A stretch of DNA of 6,991 bases from Candidatus Hydrogenedentota bacterium (GTDB taxonomy: Bacteria > Hydrogenedentota > Hydrogenedentia > Hydrogenedentales > SLHB01): assembly GCA_003557825.1 (NCBI GenBank), contig PWNM01000598.1, positions 1 through 6,991 of the forward strand, in the 5' to 3' direction. Below, piece by piece: positions 1 through 6,856 of this stretch; the first letter of the stretch is position 1; each line of letters opens with the position of its first letter. The position numbers and the translations under genes are program-made. The notes beneath the pieces were generated by a model. It saw only the letters and a list, made by a program, of their open reading frames with translations. It searched no databases and was not told the origin of the DNA.

Positions 1-43
1 ATTAGTCAATAGGCCACGCATCCAGTCGCGCACGCTTCATCGA

Positions 44-118
44 GCGGGAGTAATTCAGTGGCAGAATGTCAGCTTCCCAAGCTGAACGTCGGGGGTTCGA
101 CTCCCCTCTCCCGCTCCA
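44..118 (+). tRNA. tRNA-Gly(CCC)
   Basis: The sequence folds into a full cloverleaf. The acceptor stem GCGGGAG (44-50) pairs with CTCCCGC (108-114). The D arm has ATTC (53-56) with GAAT (64-67). The anticodon stem TCAGC (69-73) pairs with GCTGA (81-85) around loop TTCCCAA. The T arm has GGGGG (91-95) with CCCCT (103-107), one G-T pair, around TTCGACT. The anticodon at 76-78 is CCC, which reads the glycine codon GGG. The discriminator is T115 and the CCA end is encoded at 116-118. The anticodon arm loop matches what I recall of E. coli glyU. The 3' end of a tRNA gene is a common phage or island integration site, but I found no second copy of it in the window. Confidence 0.96.
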
Positions 119-206
119 CCTTCTTCAGCGTCGCATCTCACGACGGAACAATCTTATCTTTGCCTTTGTCTGCTTTGCGATCGTCTCCTAGAGCCCTTTC
201 TGCCCA

Positions 207-237
207 CTGCCCAACCCCACTTGTGGGTACAGGGCAG
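207..237. repeat. Imperfect inverted repeat downstream of tRNA-Gly
   Basis: CTGCCC (207-212) is complementary to GGGCAG (232-237), and CCCAC (216-220) to GTGGG (223-227). This gives a two-part stem with a small internal loop and a tight apex. No T run follows, so it is not a classic intrinsic terminator. It could be a 3' processing or termination structure for the tRNA transcript, or a degenerate repetitive palindrome. Confidence 0.45.
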
Positions 238-504
238 GGCTAGCCTGTTGACTCAACATCGGCTCGACCTCGATAGGTTGCCTCGTTCGCTATGCACGCA
301 TAATTATCGTTTTATCGGACTGATCCGTTTGTCCCCGCAAACAGAATCCGTCGCTGCGTCAACAACAATGTCAATTCTCAATGGATGACCCCAATGGTCC
401 ACCGGCGCTGATGGAGGTCGGTTGTAATGAGTAAACGTGCCATGATTAGACTGTTCCGTCATAAGGTGCGAAGCATAGGCGTCGCATCATTTGAAATTTG
501 GGAT

Positions 505-519
505 GCGGGTGAAGCCCGC
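505..519 (-). terminator. Weak candidate terminator for the sulfatase operon
   Basis: GCGGG (505-509) and CCCGC (515-519) form a 5-bp GC stem with a 5-base loop, about 120 bases past the sulfatase stop codon. On the - strand the stem is followed by a mixed A/T stretch, not a true T tract. It is the best hairpin downstream of the operon, but the assignment is tentative and termination may instead be Rho-dependent. Confidence 0.22.
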
Positions 520-640
520 CTTAGGCTGCTTCCCTATCCAGTATCCGTTTCAGCTCCCGGCATTTTCGCTGTTCCGGTTTTTCAGCGGCTGCCCCCTGCT
601 TGCGGATCTGATTGCCGCTTCAGCCCGCTTTGTCTGTTCC

Positions 641-2020
641 CTAGCCGGAATAACGTCGCAAATTCGGCAGTTGCGACGGCATGATGGCGATGTCACCCGC
701 CTGATTGAGTTCGACCTTCTCGCGGCGAACAATCTCGCGGCCATCGGCGAAGTCATCTCCTACATCGATCAGTCGAGCCGTTAGCCGAGCATCGAGTTCC
801 GCAACCTGCGCTCCATGCTTGGGATCAGCGACAAGATTGCGACGTTGCCAAGGGTCGTCTGCGTTGTCGTACAGCAGCCACGGCCCGGCGAGGGTGCGAA
901 CATAGGTGTAGCGTTTGCCATGGAGACCGCGGTACTCGCGGCCTCCGTTGTCGTAGCGCCACTCATGAAAAGGCAAGTACAAAGCCAGCAGCGCATCCTC
1001 GATTCCGGATGGGGAACCATCCTGGATCGTGCGACTGAAATCGCGTCCCTGAACCCCCTCGGGAACCGGCGCACCGCAGAGCGTCAGAAGCGTCGGCATC
1101 AGGTCCGGCGCATCGATCGGCGTTTCGTCGGTTCCCGGATCGGCCCTGTCCGGATGTCGCACAAGGAAAGGAACGCGATTGGACTCAGCCCACGGCCTCT
1201 GCTTTCGAAACTGCCCCTGACTGCCGAGCATGTCTCCATGGTCCGACGTGAACACAACGATGGTATCCTGATCCCGGCCCGTCGCAGAAAGGGTATCAAG
1301 CAATCTGCCAAACGCCGCATCAAGCGCCGAGCAGTGCGCGTAGTATCCCGCCAATTCCTTGCGAGCGCGAGCCGCGATTGCTTCAGGCACATTCGGCGGC
1401 AACTGGATCCTTTGGGCATCGTACATGGCCTCGAATTGAGCCGGCGCAGTGCCAAACGGGTTGTGCGGCGGGCCCCATGAAAGAAACAGCGCAAACGGCT
1501 TTTCCCTCGCGTCCTCGCGGAGGTAGCGGCAAGCCTCGGCCGACTGCGCGTCGGCGTCGTATCCTGCCCACCGGCGGGGTCGAGGATCGTCGCCGAAGTA
1601 GTAGTGCGATGCCTGATAGTCGTGCGAACATTCGAACCCCTTCCACCATTCGAATCCGAGACGCCGCTCTGGCGGCACAAATGCGTTCCGCCCGTTACCG
1701 TCAAGGTGCCACTTGCCGATGTATGCGGTCTGGTAACCGGCAGCGCGAAGGCATTCCCCGAGAAAGGGTCCCCTGTAAAGACGGTTTAGACACTGGTCGT
1801 TTACCATCATCCGGTGACGGTTCGGATACACGCCTGTCATCAGGGAGGCCCGGTACGGACTGCACACCGGGCAGCCGGAGACGGCATTCGTAAAGTTCAG
1901 GCTTCGGGCCGCGAAGCGGTCGATGTTCGGCGTGGACACATTGGGGTCGCCGCCGTAACCGGTAGCCTGACAACGCCACTGATCGGCAAACACGAACACG
2001 AGATTGAGTTTCTGGTTCAT
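641..2020 (-). CDS. Type I (formylglycine-dependent) sulfatase, predicted cytoplasmic
   Basis: The 459-residue product has the alkaline-phosphatase-like sulfatase fold signature throughout. The N-terminal metal site is ADQ (D13, Q14). The activation motif is C53-S-P-Y-R57 followed by ASLMTG; in this family the cysteine is converted to the catalytic formylglycine. The second signature, GYQTAYIGKWHLDG (95-108), supplies K103 and H105. PPHNPF carries H186, and TSDHGDMLG (258-266) carries metal ligands D260 and H261. K273 follows in FRKQRPW. Family members hydrolyse sulfate esters, mostly on sugars or aryl compounds. The N terminus MNQKLNLVFVFADQWR enters the first core strand directly, so there is no signal peptide and the enzyme should be cytoplasmic. 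The ATG at 2020 has AAAGGA five bases upstream. It is the last gene of the putative operon. The substrate cannot be read from the sequence; related phosphonate or phosphoester hydrolases share the fold. Confidence 0.93.
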   Translation of the reverse strand: MNQKLNLVFVFADQWRCQATGYGGDPNVSTPNIDRFAARSLNFTNAVSGCPVCSPYRASLMTGVYPNRHRMMVNDQCLNRLYRGPFLGECLRAAGYQTAYIGKWHLDGNGRNAFVPPERRLGFEWWKGFECSHDYQASHYYFGDDPRPRRWAGYDADAQSAEACRYLREDAREKPFALFLSWGPPHNPFGTAPAQFEAMYDAQRIQLPPNVPEAIAARARKELAGYYAHCSALDAAFGRLLDTLSATGRDQDTIVVFTSDHGDMLGSQGQFRKQRPWAESNRVPFLVRHPDRADPGTDETPIDAPDLMPTLLTLCGAPVPEGVQGRDFSRTIQDGSPSGIEDALLALYLPFHEWRYDNGGREYRGLHGKRYTYVRTLAGPWLLYDNADDPWQRRNLVADPKHGAQVAELDARLTARLIDVGDDFADGREIVRREKVELNQAGDIAIMPSQLPNLRRYSG

Positions 2021-2031
2021 TGTTGTCCTTT
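2021..2031 (-). promoter_or_regulatory. Ribosome binding site of the sulfatase gene
   Basis: On the - strand AAAGGA (2031-2026) lies five bases before the ATG at 2020. It fixes this start, and the protein begins directly with the first core strand of the sulfatase fold. Confidence 0.7.
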
Positions 2032-2045
2032 ACCCGCGAACGTCA

Positions 2046-2098
2046 AAAGCGACCGGCACTGGGTAATCCTCGCAACGCGCGGGCTTCCCAGTCGCTTT
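2046..2098 (-). terminator. Inverted repeat between oxidoreductase stop and sulfatase start: attenuator or terminator candidate
   Basis: AAAGCGAC (2046-2053) is exactly complementary to GTCGCTTT (2091-2098), with a second complementary block CTGGG (2059-2063) and CCCAG (2087-2091) inside, offset by a small bulge. In the direction of transcription the left arm begins within the oxidoreductase TGA codon, and the right arm ends in TTTT before GACG. This resembles a weak intrinsic terminator or a processing stem inside the operon. It could lower sulfatase expression relative to the upstream genes, or stabilise the upstream message. The loop is long (about 23 bases) and GC-rich, so efficiency is uncertain. 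Confidence 0.42.
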
Positions 2099-3348
2099 CA
2101 GGTCGTTGGCTTCACGTCTCTTTCATTTTCCAGAAGCGTAATGATCTTGGGATCAACTTGCTGGACGGCAACCCCTTCGCGAGACGCAATCGCGGCCGCT
2201 CGACCCGCGACCTCGCCCATGGCGACGCAGTCGGATGTGGTGCGGTAGCTGGCGTGCGCGCGAAAATCACCGGAGATGCATCGACCGGCCATAAGCAGGT
2301 TCTCCCGTTCCCGAGCCACCAGGCAACGATACGGTATCTGATAGCGAGGAATCTTCTCGTTCACCAAACGACGTCCTTCGGCGGGGTCGACATGGTGAAT
2401 GTCCACGTTGAAGGCAACCTCCAGAACGCCGTCTTCGAAAGTCCGGCCAGCACGCAAGTCGTCGATGGTCAGCGTGTATTCTCCGTGAATGCGCCGTCCC
2501 TCCCGGATGGCCGGCGCGGGCCCTGTGAAAGCGACATAGAGATTTTCGAAGCGAGGGTCGCGACTGGAGCGCAGACAGTCTACCGCCGCATGAATCTGCC
2601 TGCGCCCTTCGATCGTCGCAACGGTGAGCGATTCGGCATCCGTCGGGTCAAGCCCATACAGGTGCGTCCACATGCAGCGACGCAGAGCCGGCATGCCGGG
2701 AATTTCAAAAAGACGGGTTCTCCGGTAGGAGAGATCGAACCCCAGTTGATCGAATGTTGCGAGAATTTCTTCCGCAAGGTCTTCACCGTCCCCGATGCCC
2801 TCGGGCCAGCCGCCGATGACCGCGTTCATGCTTGCGGGCTGCATTTTGCCGTCCTCGGGCCGGCCCATATCGTAGCCGCAACCCGCGAAGGCGCCGAGGT
2901 CGCCGTCACCGGTCGCATCGATAAAGACCTTCGCTTCCCAGGTCTCCCTCCCGGATTTGGAGGCCGTAATGACCTCGCTAATTCGGCCTCCTTCGACGCG
3001 AGCTTCTTGAAGGAGCGTGTGGTATCTGACCGTTACGCCCGCCTCCATCAGCATGTCGTCTATCACCACCTTGACAATCTCCGGATTGACAAGGAAAGTA
3101 GTTTTGCTCCGCCAAGGTTTCCAACCGCCTTTGGCATTAAGGCGGCGGTGGAATTCCTCCATGATTCCGCGCTGCGGAGTGCAGTCGAAGATCAGAGTCA
3201 TGCAGCCGGCGGTCCACGCGCCTCCCCCAAAGGGGAACATTTCGAGCAGAAGCGTCTTGGCCCCTGCGCGGGCCGACGCCACAGCGGCGGCGAAACCTGC
3301 GGGGCCGGCCCCGACGACGATCGAGTCATACTTATTCTTAGGAGTCAT
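2098..3348 (-). CDS. FAD-dependent oxidoreductase (PF12831 type)
   Basis: The 416-residue product begins MTPKNKYDSIVVGAGPAG. It has the Rossmann FAD-binding motif G13-A-G15-P-A-G18 and an acidic residue, E36, at the end of the second strand (TLLLE), as expected for binding the FAD ribose. FGGGAWTAGCMT (40-51) follows. The second FAD contact FIDATGDGDLG (142-152) is diagnostic of the FAD_oxidored group, as is the C-terminal block YRCLVARERENLLMAGRCISG with the later TTSDCVAMGEVAGRAA. Members oxidise small molecules, and many sit in glycan or polyol loci, but the substrate here is unknown. There is no signal peptide, so it should be cytoplasmic. The frame stays open upstream to 3531, but the ATG at 3348 is preferred because it has AAAAGGA seven bases upstream, begins just before the FAD motif, and avoids overlap with the glycosidase. 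It lies 103 bases after the glycosidase and 77 before the sulfatase. Confidence 0.9.
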   Translation of the reverse strand: MTPKNKYDSIVVGAGPAGFAAAVASARAGAKTLLLEMFPFGGGAWTAGCMTLIFDCTPQRGIMEEFHRRLNAKGGWKPWRSKTTFLVNPEIVKVVIDDMLMEAGVTVRYHTLLQEARVEGGRISEVITASKSGRETWEAKVFIDATGDGDLGAFAGCGYDMGRPEDGKMQPASMNAVIGGWPEGIGDGEDLAEEILATFDQLGFDLSYRRTRLFEIPGMPALRRCMWTHLYGLDPTDAESLTVATIEGRRQIHAAVDCLRSSRDPRFENLYVAFTGPAPAIREGRRIHGEYTLTIDDLRAGRTFEDGVLEVAFNVDIHHVDPAEGRRLVNEKIPRYQIPYRCLVARERENLLMAGRCISGDFRAHASYRTTSDCVAMGEVAGRAAAIASREGVAVQQVDPKIITLLENERDVKPTT

Positions 3349-3362
3349 GTGATTTTCCTTTT
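3349..3362 (-). promoter_or_regulatory. Ribosome binding site deciding the oxidoreductase start
   Basis: On the - strand AAAAGGA (3362-3356) lies seven bases before the ATG at 3348. It selects this start over the open frame that continues upstream into the end of the glycosidase gene. Confidence 0.75.
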
Positions 3363-3372
3363 GTAATTTCAC

Positions 3373-3391
3373 GACGGTCAATGTTGCCGTC
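3373..3391 (-). other. Small stem-loop in the glycosidase-oxidoreductase gap
   Basis: GACGG (3373-3377) pairs with CCGTC (3387-3391), with further CAA/TTG complementarity inside. It sits about ten bases before the oxidoreductase ribosome binding site in the transcript. It has no T tract, so it is more likely a spacer, processing or message-stability structure than a terminator. Confidence 0.25.
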
Positions 3392-3451
3392 CCGATTGCG
3401 ACTTTTGCGACAATATCCTCCGTTGGCATTGCTGGAGATTGTTGCGCATAC

Positions 3452-5611
3452 CTATCCGAGCCCGAAGGCGTTGCATTTTCCCGGCTCAGCGGGAAGCGGT
3501 GAAAGCGTGATGTCCGGCGCCTGATCGCCACTCCATAGGACAGCCTCCTCGTCTTGCTTCAGATCCAAAGAATATCGTCCCGGTTCAATTTGCTTCAAAT
3601 TGAACATCCGGTTGCCGCTAACCTGGATATCCCCCTCGATTGCGGGCATGATGATGCATGGCTCTCCTTTGAGGCTCTTGATTCGAACAAACGCCGTTTT
3701 CCCGTTCTTCCGTTCGGCGCTGACCTGGAAAGCTCCCTCCGTTCGCAAATCATGAAAAACAACATCGCCCCAGGCGTCGGCTACAGCAGGGAAAACGCGA
3801 ATCGTTCCGCCCCAGCCCTGAAGGAGCATATCGTGGATGCTCTGGGCGCCGAACAAAGGCGTTTCGATTACTGGCCCAGCCTCCTTGTACATGGTGTTCG
3901 ACAGGATGAATGGCTTGAGGCCATCCAGATATTCGAGTGAATCGTTGCCGAGACCGTAGGCAGAAGAAATCGAAGAAGCGCCAGCCAACGAGTATCCTTG
4001 TCGCCCGCCAAGGCTCTGCCAGTGGCGCACTGATTTGACGGCCAGTTCTTTGGCGCCAGGATGGTCGTCGTTCACCAGATACAGGGGGTAGTTCATGAGC
4101 AGATGCGAAAAATGCCGGTGCCCTTGCGCGAACGGCACGCCGCGGGCTATCATGTAACCGTTCTTGTCTTTGGGGTACTCTGTCAGGTTCTCACGGACTT
4201 CCTTCCATTTTTGCAGCAACGGGTCGTCGATTCCCAGCCGTTCGCACGCCTGGATTAGCGCCGTACAGCCCCAGAGCAAGAGGGCCAGATCATAGTTGCA
4301 GTCCGGCCCCTCGGCAAAATTGTATTCGGGAGAATAGGTCTTCGGCAGATGCAGCTTGCCGTCCTTCTCTTCCTTCAGGAAATGCAGATAGAAATTTACC
4401 GACCGCTTAAGCAGCGGGAACAGATGCTTGCGTAGCCGCTCGTCATCCAAGGTATGGCGATAGTGCAACCAGAGATTGTGGCAAGCCCAGAGAAGATTGC
4501 CGAATTCCGCTCTTTCAGAGCCAGGGACGCGCACCGTGCTGCTGACGCACTGTTGACCGGTTACCCGGCCGACCCCGGCAGAGTCGCTGCGATATTTCTC
4601 CGGCACGTTTTCGATCAGGTTGTCGACGTTGTCGTACATCGTACGGCAGAGAGAGTCTCCGATATCCAGACGCCCCGAGGTATAGCTCGGCCAGTAGGCA
4701 AGTTGAATGTTCAGGTTCCACCAACATGCAGGCCAGGGCGTCGGTTGGGACCAGGGTCCCTGCAGATCCAGAAGCATTCGGTCGGCGCGGGTTCCCGACG
4801 CCAGCTTATACATCTGTATCCAGTAAAAAGATTCCCACCATGTGTCCGGTAAAGACACGAAGCTGATCGGATAATAGGCATGCCACCATTCGCGGTGGCT
4901 TTGGGTCAGGGCGGCCGAGGACATGCCGCGCACACGCTTGATCAAGTCAACAGCTTCCTTCTGCGCGGTCCGCTCGGGATATGAATGCGCGACGCTGACA
5001 AGCAGCCGCGTCTTGGCGTCTTGATCCAAGGTTTGCCAGGCCGTGACGGTCTCGCCGCCTTCGAGCAGCGGCTGAACCGTGATCTGCACCTCGCCGTCGA
5101 TTGATTGCTCGAACGGCGGATTAGGGCGATAGTCCGGGTTCGGCACGAAAAGCTGTCGCGGGCAGACGGCCTTCTCAGGAGTCCACAGCCATCGGCTTTT
5201 TTGCTCGCCTTCGGATCGTTCAATCTCGGTTACGATGACCATGAGATCCGCATGTACGAACGAACGCCATTGAATGCTTCCCTTTTCCGTCCGGATTGTC
5301 CCGCTCGCCTCGGCGTTCCAGAGGTCTAGCCGAATGTCGCCGCCCGTAATGAATCCTACGGTGTGCAGTTCGAAATGACCGATCGGCAAACGGCTGATTC
5401 CGAAGAGATTCGGACCTCGGCGGTGGTTTTGCACGTCGCCGCGACCGACATCCCAACGTACGGCCTGTTCGCCCGTCTGTCGCACCATGGTTCCCATCAT
5501 CCCGTTCCCAAGAAACGGAGCCTGGTACCACTGGGTGGGCATCCTTGACCACTTCAGGTTGTGCCTGCTCAGAAATTGTTCCCAATTGATCGATGTCTTG
5601 ACCTTCTGCAT
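3452..5611 (-). CDS. GH95-like glycoside hydrolase, predicted cytoplasmic
   Basis: The 719-residue product has the GH95 layout: an N-terminal beta-sandwich (about 10-250, with PFLGNGMMGTMV at 32-43), an (alpha/alpha)6 barrel (about 255-600) and a C-terminal beta domain. Recalled GH95 landmarks align as follows. WWNLNIQLAYW (297-307) carries the N299-x-N301 pair that assists the nucleophilic water. SPE (427-429) supplies candidate general acid E429. GHRHFSHL (497-504) and DMLLQ (594-598) are conserved barrel blocks. Where GH95 fucosidases have an Asp in an I-D-x-N-F-G context, this protein reads I-E583-T-P-L-F-G. Known GH95 enzymes are alpha-L-fucosidases or alpha-L-galactosidases, so the substrate may differ here. 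There is no signal peptide. The ATG at 5611 has AGAGG five bases upstream; extension to 5746 adds 45 residues that do not look like protein. It is first in the putative operon with the oxidoreductase and sulfatase. Confidence 0.82.
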   Translation of the reverse strand: MQKVKTSINWEQFLSRHNLKWSRMPTQWYQAPFLGNGMMGTMVRQTGEQAVRWDVGRGDVQNHRRGPNLFGISRLPIGHFELHTVGFITGGDIRLDLWNAEASGTIRTEKGSIQWRSFVHADLMVIVTEIERSEGEQKSRWLWTPEKAVCPRQLFVPNPDYRPNPPFEQSIDGEVQITVQPLLEGGETVTAWQTLDQDAKTRLLVSVAHSYPERTAQKEAVDLIKRVRGMSSAALTQSHREWWHAYYPISFVSLPDTWWESFYWIQMYKLASGTRADRMLLDLQGPWSQPTPWPACWWNLNIQLAYWPSYTSGRLDIGDSLCRTMYDNVDNLIENVPEKYRSDSAGVGRVTGQQCVSSTVRVPGSERAEFGNLLWACHNLWLHYRHTLDDERLRKHLFPLLKRSVNFYLHFLKEEKDGKLHLPKTYSPEYNFAEGPDCNYDLALLLWGCTALIQACERLGIDDPLLQKWKEVRENLTEYPKDKNGYMIARGVPFAQGHRHFSHLLMNYPLYLVNDDHPGAKELAVKSVRHWQSLGGRQGYSLAGASSISSAYGLGNDSLEYLDGLKPFILSNTMYKEAGPVIETPLFGAQSIHDMLLQGWGGTIRVFPAVADAWGDVVFHDLRTEGAFQVSAERKNGKTAFVRIKSLKGEPCIIMPAIEGDIQVSGNRMFNLKQIEPGRYSLDLKQDEEAVLWSGDQAPDITLSPLPAEPGKCNAFGLG

Positions 5612-5622
5612 TCTAGCCTCTT
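5612..5622 (-). promoter_or_regulatory. Ribosome binding site deciding the glycosidase start
   Basis: On the - strand AAGAGG (5622-5617) lies five bases before the ATG at 5611. It supports this start over the upstream ATG at 5746, which lies among the TTGAC repeats. Confidence 0.6.
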
Positions 5623-5722
5623 GCCTGTGCCAACGGACATGCTTTGACAGATGTCGCCCTCGAATTGCACACGAAGTTTTCCAGCCATGATCCTGAAACC
5701 GTAACCCGAATCCGCCGCCTCC

Positions 5723-5746
5723 GTCAATTAGCATGTCAAATGTCAA
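5723..5746 (-). promoter_or_regulatory. Three TTGAC repeats upstream of the glycosidase: operator or promoter candidate
   Basis: GTCAA on the + strand (TTGAC on the - strand) occurs at 5723-5727, 5735-5739 and 5742-5746. The last two form a direct 7-bp repeat (TTGACAT twice on the - strand). They lie about 110-135 bases upstream of the glycosidase start in the 198-base gap after the HipA-like gene. TTGACA matches a -35 hexamer, but no good -10 lies at the right distance. The cluster may therefore be a regulator binding site rather than, or as well as, a promoter element. Confidence 0.3.
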
Positions 5747-5763
5747 GGGTTGAGCGATGTAGC

Positions 5764-5774
5764 GACAATATGTC
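5764..5774. promoter_or_regulatory. Small palindrome GACA-ATA-TGTC
   Basis: GACA and TGTC are inverted around a three-base centre, about 155 bases upstream of the glycosidase and just after the HipA-like stop codon. It could be a half of an operator. It is short enough to arise by chance. Confidence 0.18.
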
Positions 5775-5809
5775 TGTCCCTTAGGTTTTCGTTCGTGCTC
5801 CCCCTTGCG

Positions 5810-6856
5810 CTATATCTGTTTGAAAGCCGGCGACATCTCTTCGATTTCCTGTCGCGGAATATGGAACTTCAAGGCAGTTTCCCGCCATGTCGCCGTAATT
5901 TTTCGCGCCTCGCGAACAAGCGCTTGCGCCTGTTTTAGCTCCACCCTGAAATGTTCGGCCACGGACAAGGCCAAGCCGAAATCGAGAGAGTTGTCATCCA
6001 TCGAAACATTTAGGGCCAACCCGCCGCCATGGTTGTCGGGGTTGATGTCGTAGGCTGGCGAGAGCCGCCATCCATGCGGCGTGAGCAAAAATCCATGATT
6101 GCGAAGATGATCGTCCGTGTTGGAAACGGCCATGCCGAACACCACTCGCCGCCAGAGTTCCTCAAGATCCCGATTGGGTTCGGCCCCGTATTTGACAATA
6201 AACTCTGCCAAATCGAGATAGCTGCATCCGCTGGAATAATCATCTCCATCTATTCGCCCCAACAGGGTCATGGCGGAAGCGAAATGAATGCGCCGTTGCC
6301 CGTTACGGTCGAAACGACGCGATAAAAAAGTGCTGCCATGCTGTGAATGCTTTTCCAAGCGGCACTCCGGCAGGCGCAGTCCAAATCGCAAGCCAAGATC
6401 GTATGCGACCATTTCCCATGCGCCAATGTTGTTGGCGTCGCCCCGACTCGGAAATTTAGCAATCCAGAGCTCCCCCTCCATATCCTGGATATTGGCCTTG
6501 GGCCGCGCTCCGCCCAGCGAGGAACCTGGCGCCAGCAACATGGACAACCATTTTTCATGTTCGCTATCCAAAGACGTCTCCTTTTCATAATGACGAACGG
6601 CTGTTTCCAGTTCGCGCAAAGAAGTCCACGGGGGAACAGGCAAATCCGCGTCATAACCGACAAACGCTCCGGCTTCTTCGTGTTTGAAGCGCAGCGCTCC
6701 CATCCGGGTATGATCATGAACGGCAAGCAAATAGTCGGACTCCTTAAGAGGGCGCGCCGATCTGGCTTCACGTCGTGCCCGAATCATCTCGCGGCGCATG
6801 ATCAACTGGCGCCCCCAACGATCAGGCGACGAATCCAAAAAAATTCTAGAATTCAT
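5810..6856 (-). CDS. HipA-family kinase, lacking the usual N-terminal domain
   Basis: From the ATG at 6856 the product is 348 residues (the frame also opens at a GTG at 6898, adding 14). Numbered from 6856, SSPDRWGR (about 9-16) and ESDYLLAVHDHTRMGALRF (about 39-57) match the end of the HipA N-terminal region. SSLGGARPKA (112-121) is the HipA Gly-rich loop. IAKFPS contributes Lys134. NTDDHLRN (246-253) carries catalytic Asp248 and Asn253, and SPAYDINP carries metal-binding Asp270. The kinase core therefore looks intact. HipA proteins phosphorylate targets such as GltX and are normally neutralised by a HipB-type HTH protein encoded next to them. Here the usual first 50-70 residues are missing, no HTH gene is present, and no Shine-Dalgarno precedes either start. 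It may be a 5'-truncated remnant that still keeps its reading frame. It is transcribed towards the glycosidase, 198 bases away. Confidence 0.75.
   Translation of the reverse strand: MNSRIFLDSSPDRWGRQLIMRREMIRARREARSARPLKESDYLLAVHDHTRMGALRFKHEEAGAFVGYDADLPVPPWTSLRELETAVRHYEKETSLDSEHEKWLSMLLAPGSSLGGARPKANIQDMEGELWIAKFPSRGDANNIGAWEMVAYDLGLRFGLRLPECRLEKHSQHGSTFLSRRFDRNGQRRIHFASAMTLLGRIDGDDYSSGCSYLDLAEFIVKYGAEPNRDLEELWRRVVFGMAVSNTDDHLRNHGFLLTPHGWRLSPAYDINPDNHGGGLALNVSMDDNSLDFGLALSVAEHFRVELKQAQALVREARKITATWRETALKFHIPRQEIEEMSPAFKQI

Larger units (their letters stand above)
119..640. other. Gene-free stretch between tRNA-Gly and the sulfatase
   Basis: About 520 bases hold no convincing gene. Open frames here (for example 427-684 + and the one starting at 491 +) have no recognisable motif and no good ribosome binding site, and the second runs antisense into the sulfatase 3' end. 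Visible structure is limited to an imperfect inverted repeat at 207-237, a short hairpin at 505-519, and two very small stems at 316-327 and 327-342. I see no second tRNA, no CRISPR-like repeat and no clear promoter pair. Confidence 0.6.

Noticed and set aside
91..118. Second copy of the tRNA 3' end as an attachment site within the window
   Set aside because: I searched by eye for its T-arm and acceptor segments elsewhere and found none.
248..277. TTGACT and GATAGG as a promoter pair on the + strand
   Set aside because: The -10 match is only three of six with an 18-base spacer, and no gene follows that it could serve.
427..684. Small + strand open frame in the gene-free stretch
   Set aside because: There is no clear ribosome binding site and no recognisable motif, and its end overlaps the sulfatase 3' end.
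815..1480. A 221-residue open frame on the + strand inside the sulfatase
   Set aside because: It is antisense to the sulfatase. Its Arg-rich, low-complexity translation has no recognisable motif.
2020..3366. A 448-residue open frame on the + strand across the oxidoreductase gene
   Set aside because: It is antisense to a gene with clear FAD-binding motifs. Its translation shows no domain, and a long open antisense frame is expected from biased codon use in GC-rich coding DNA.
3349..3531. N-terminal extension of the oxidoreductase by 61 residues
   Set aside because: It would overlap the glycosidase end, has no protein-like features before the FAD motif, and the ATG at 3348 has a good ribosome binding site.
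5612..5746. N-terminal extension of the glycosidase by 45 residues
   Set aside because: The added residues do not resemble a signal peptide or a GH95 N terminus, and the ATG at 5611 has AGAGG at proper spacing.
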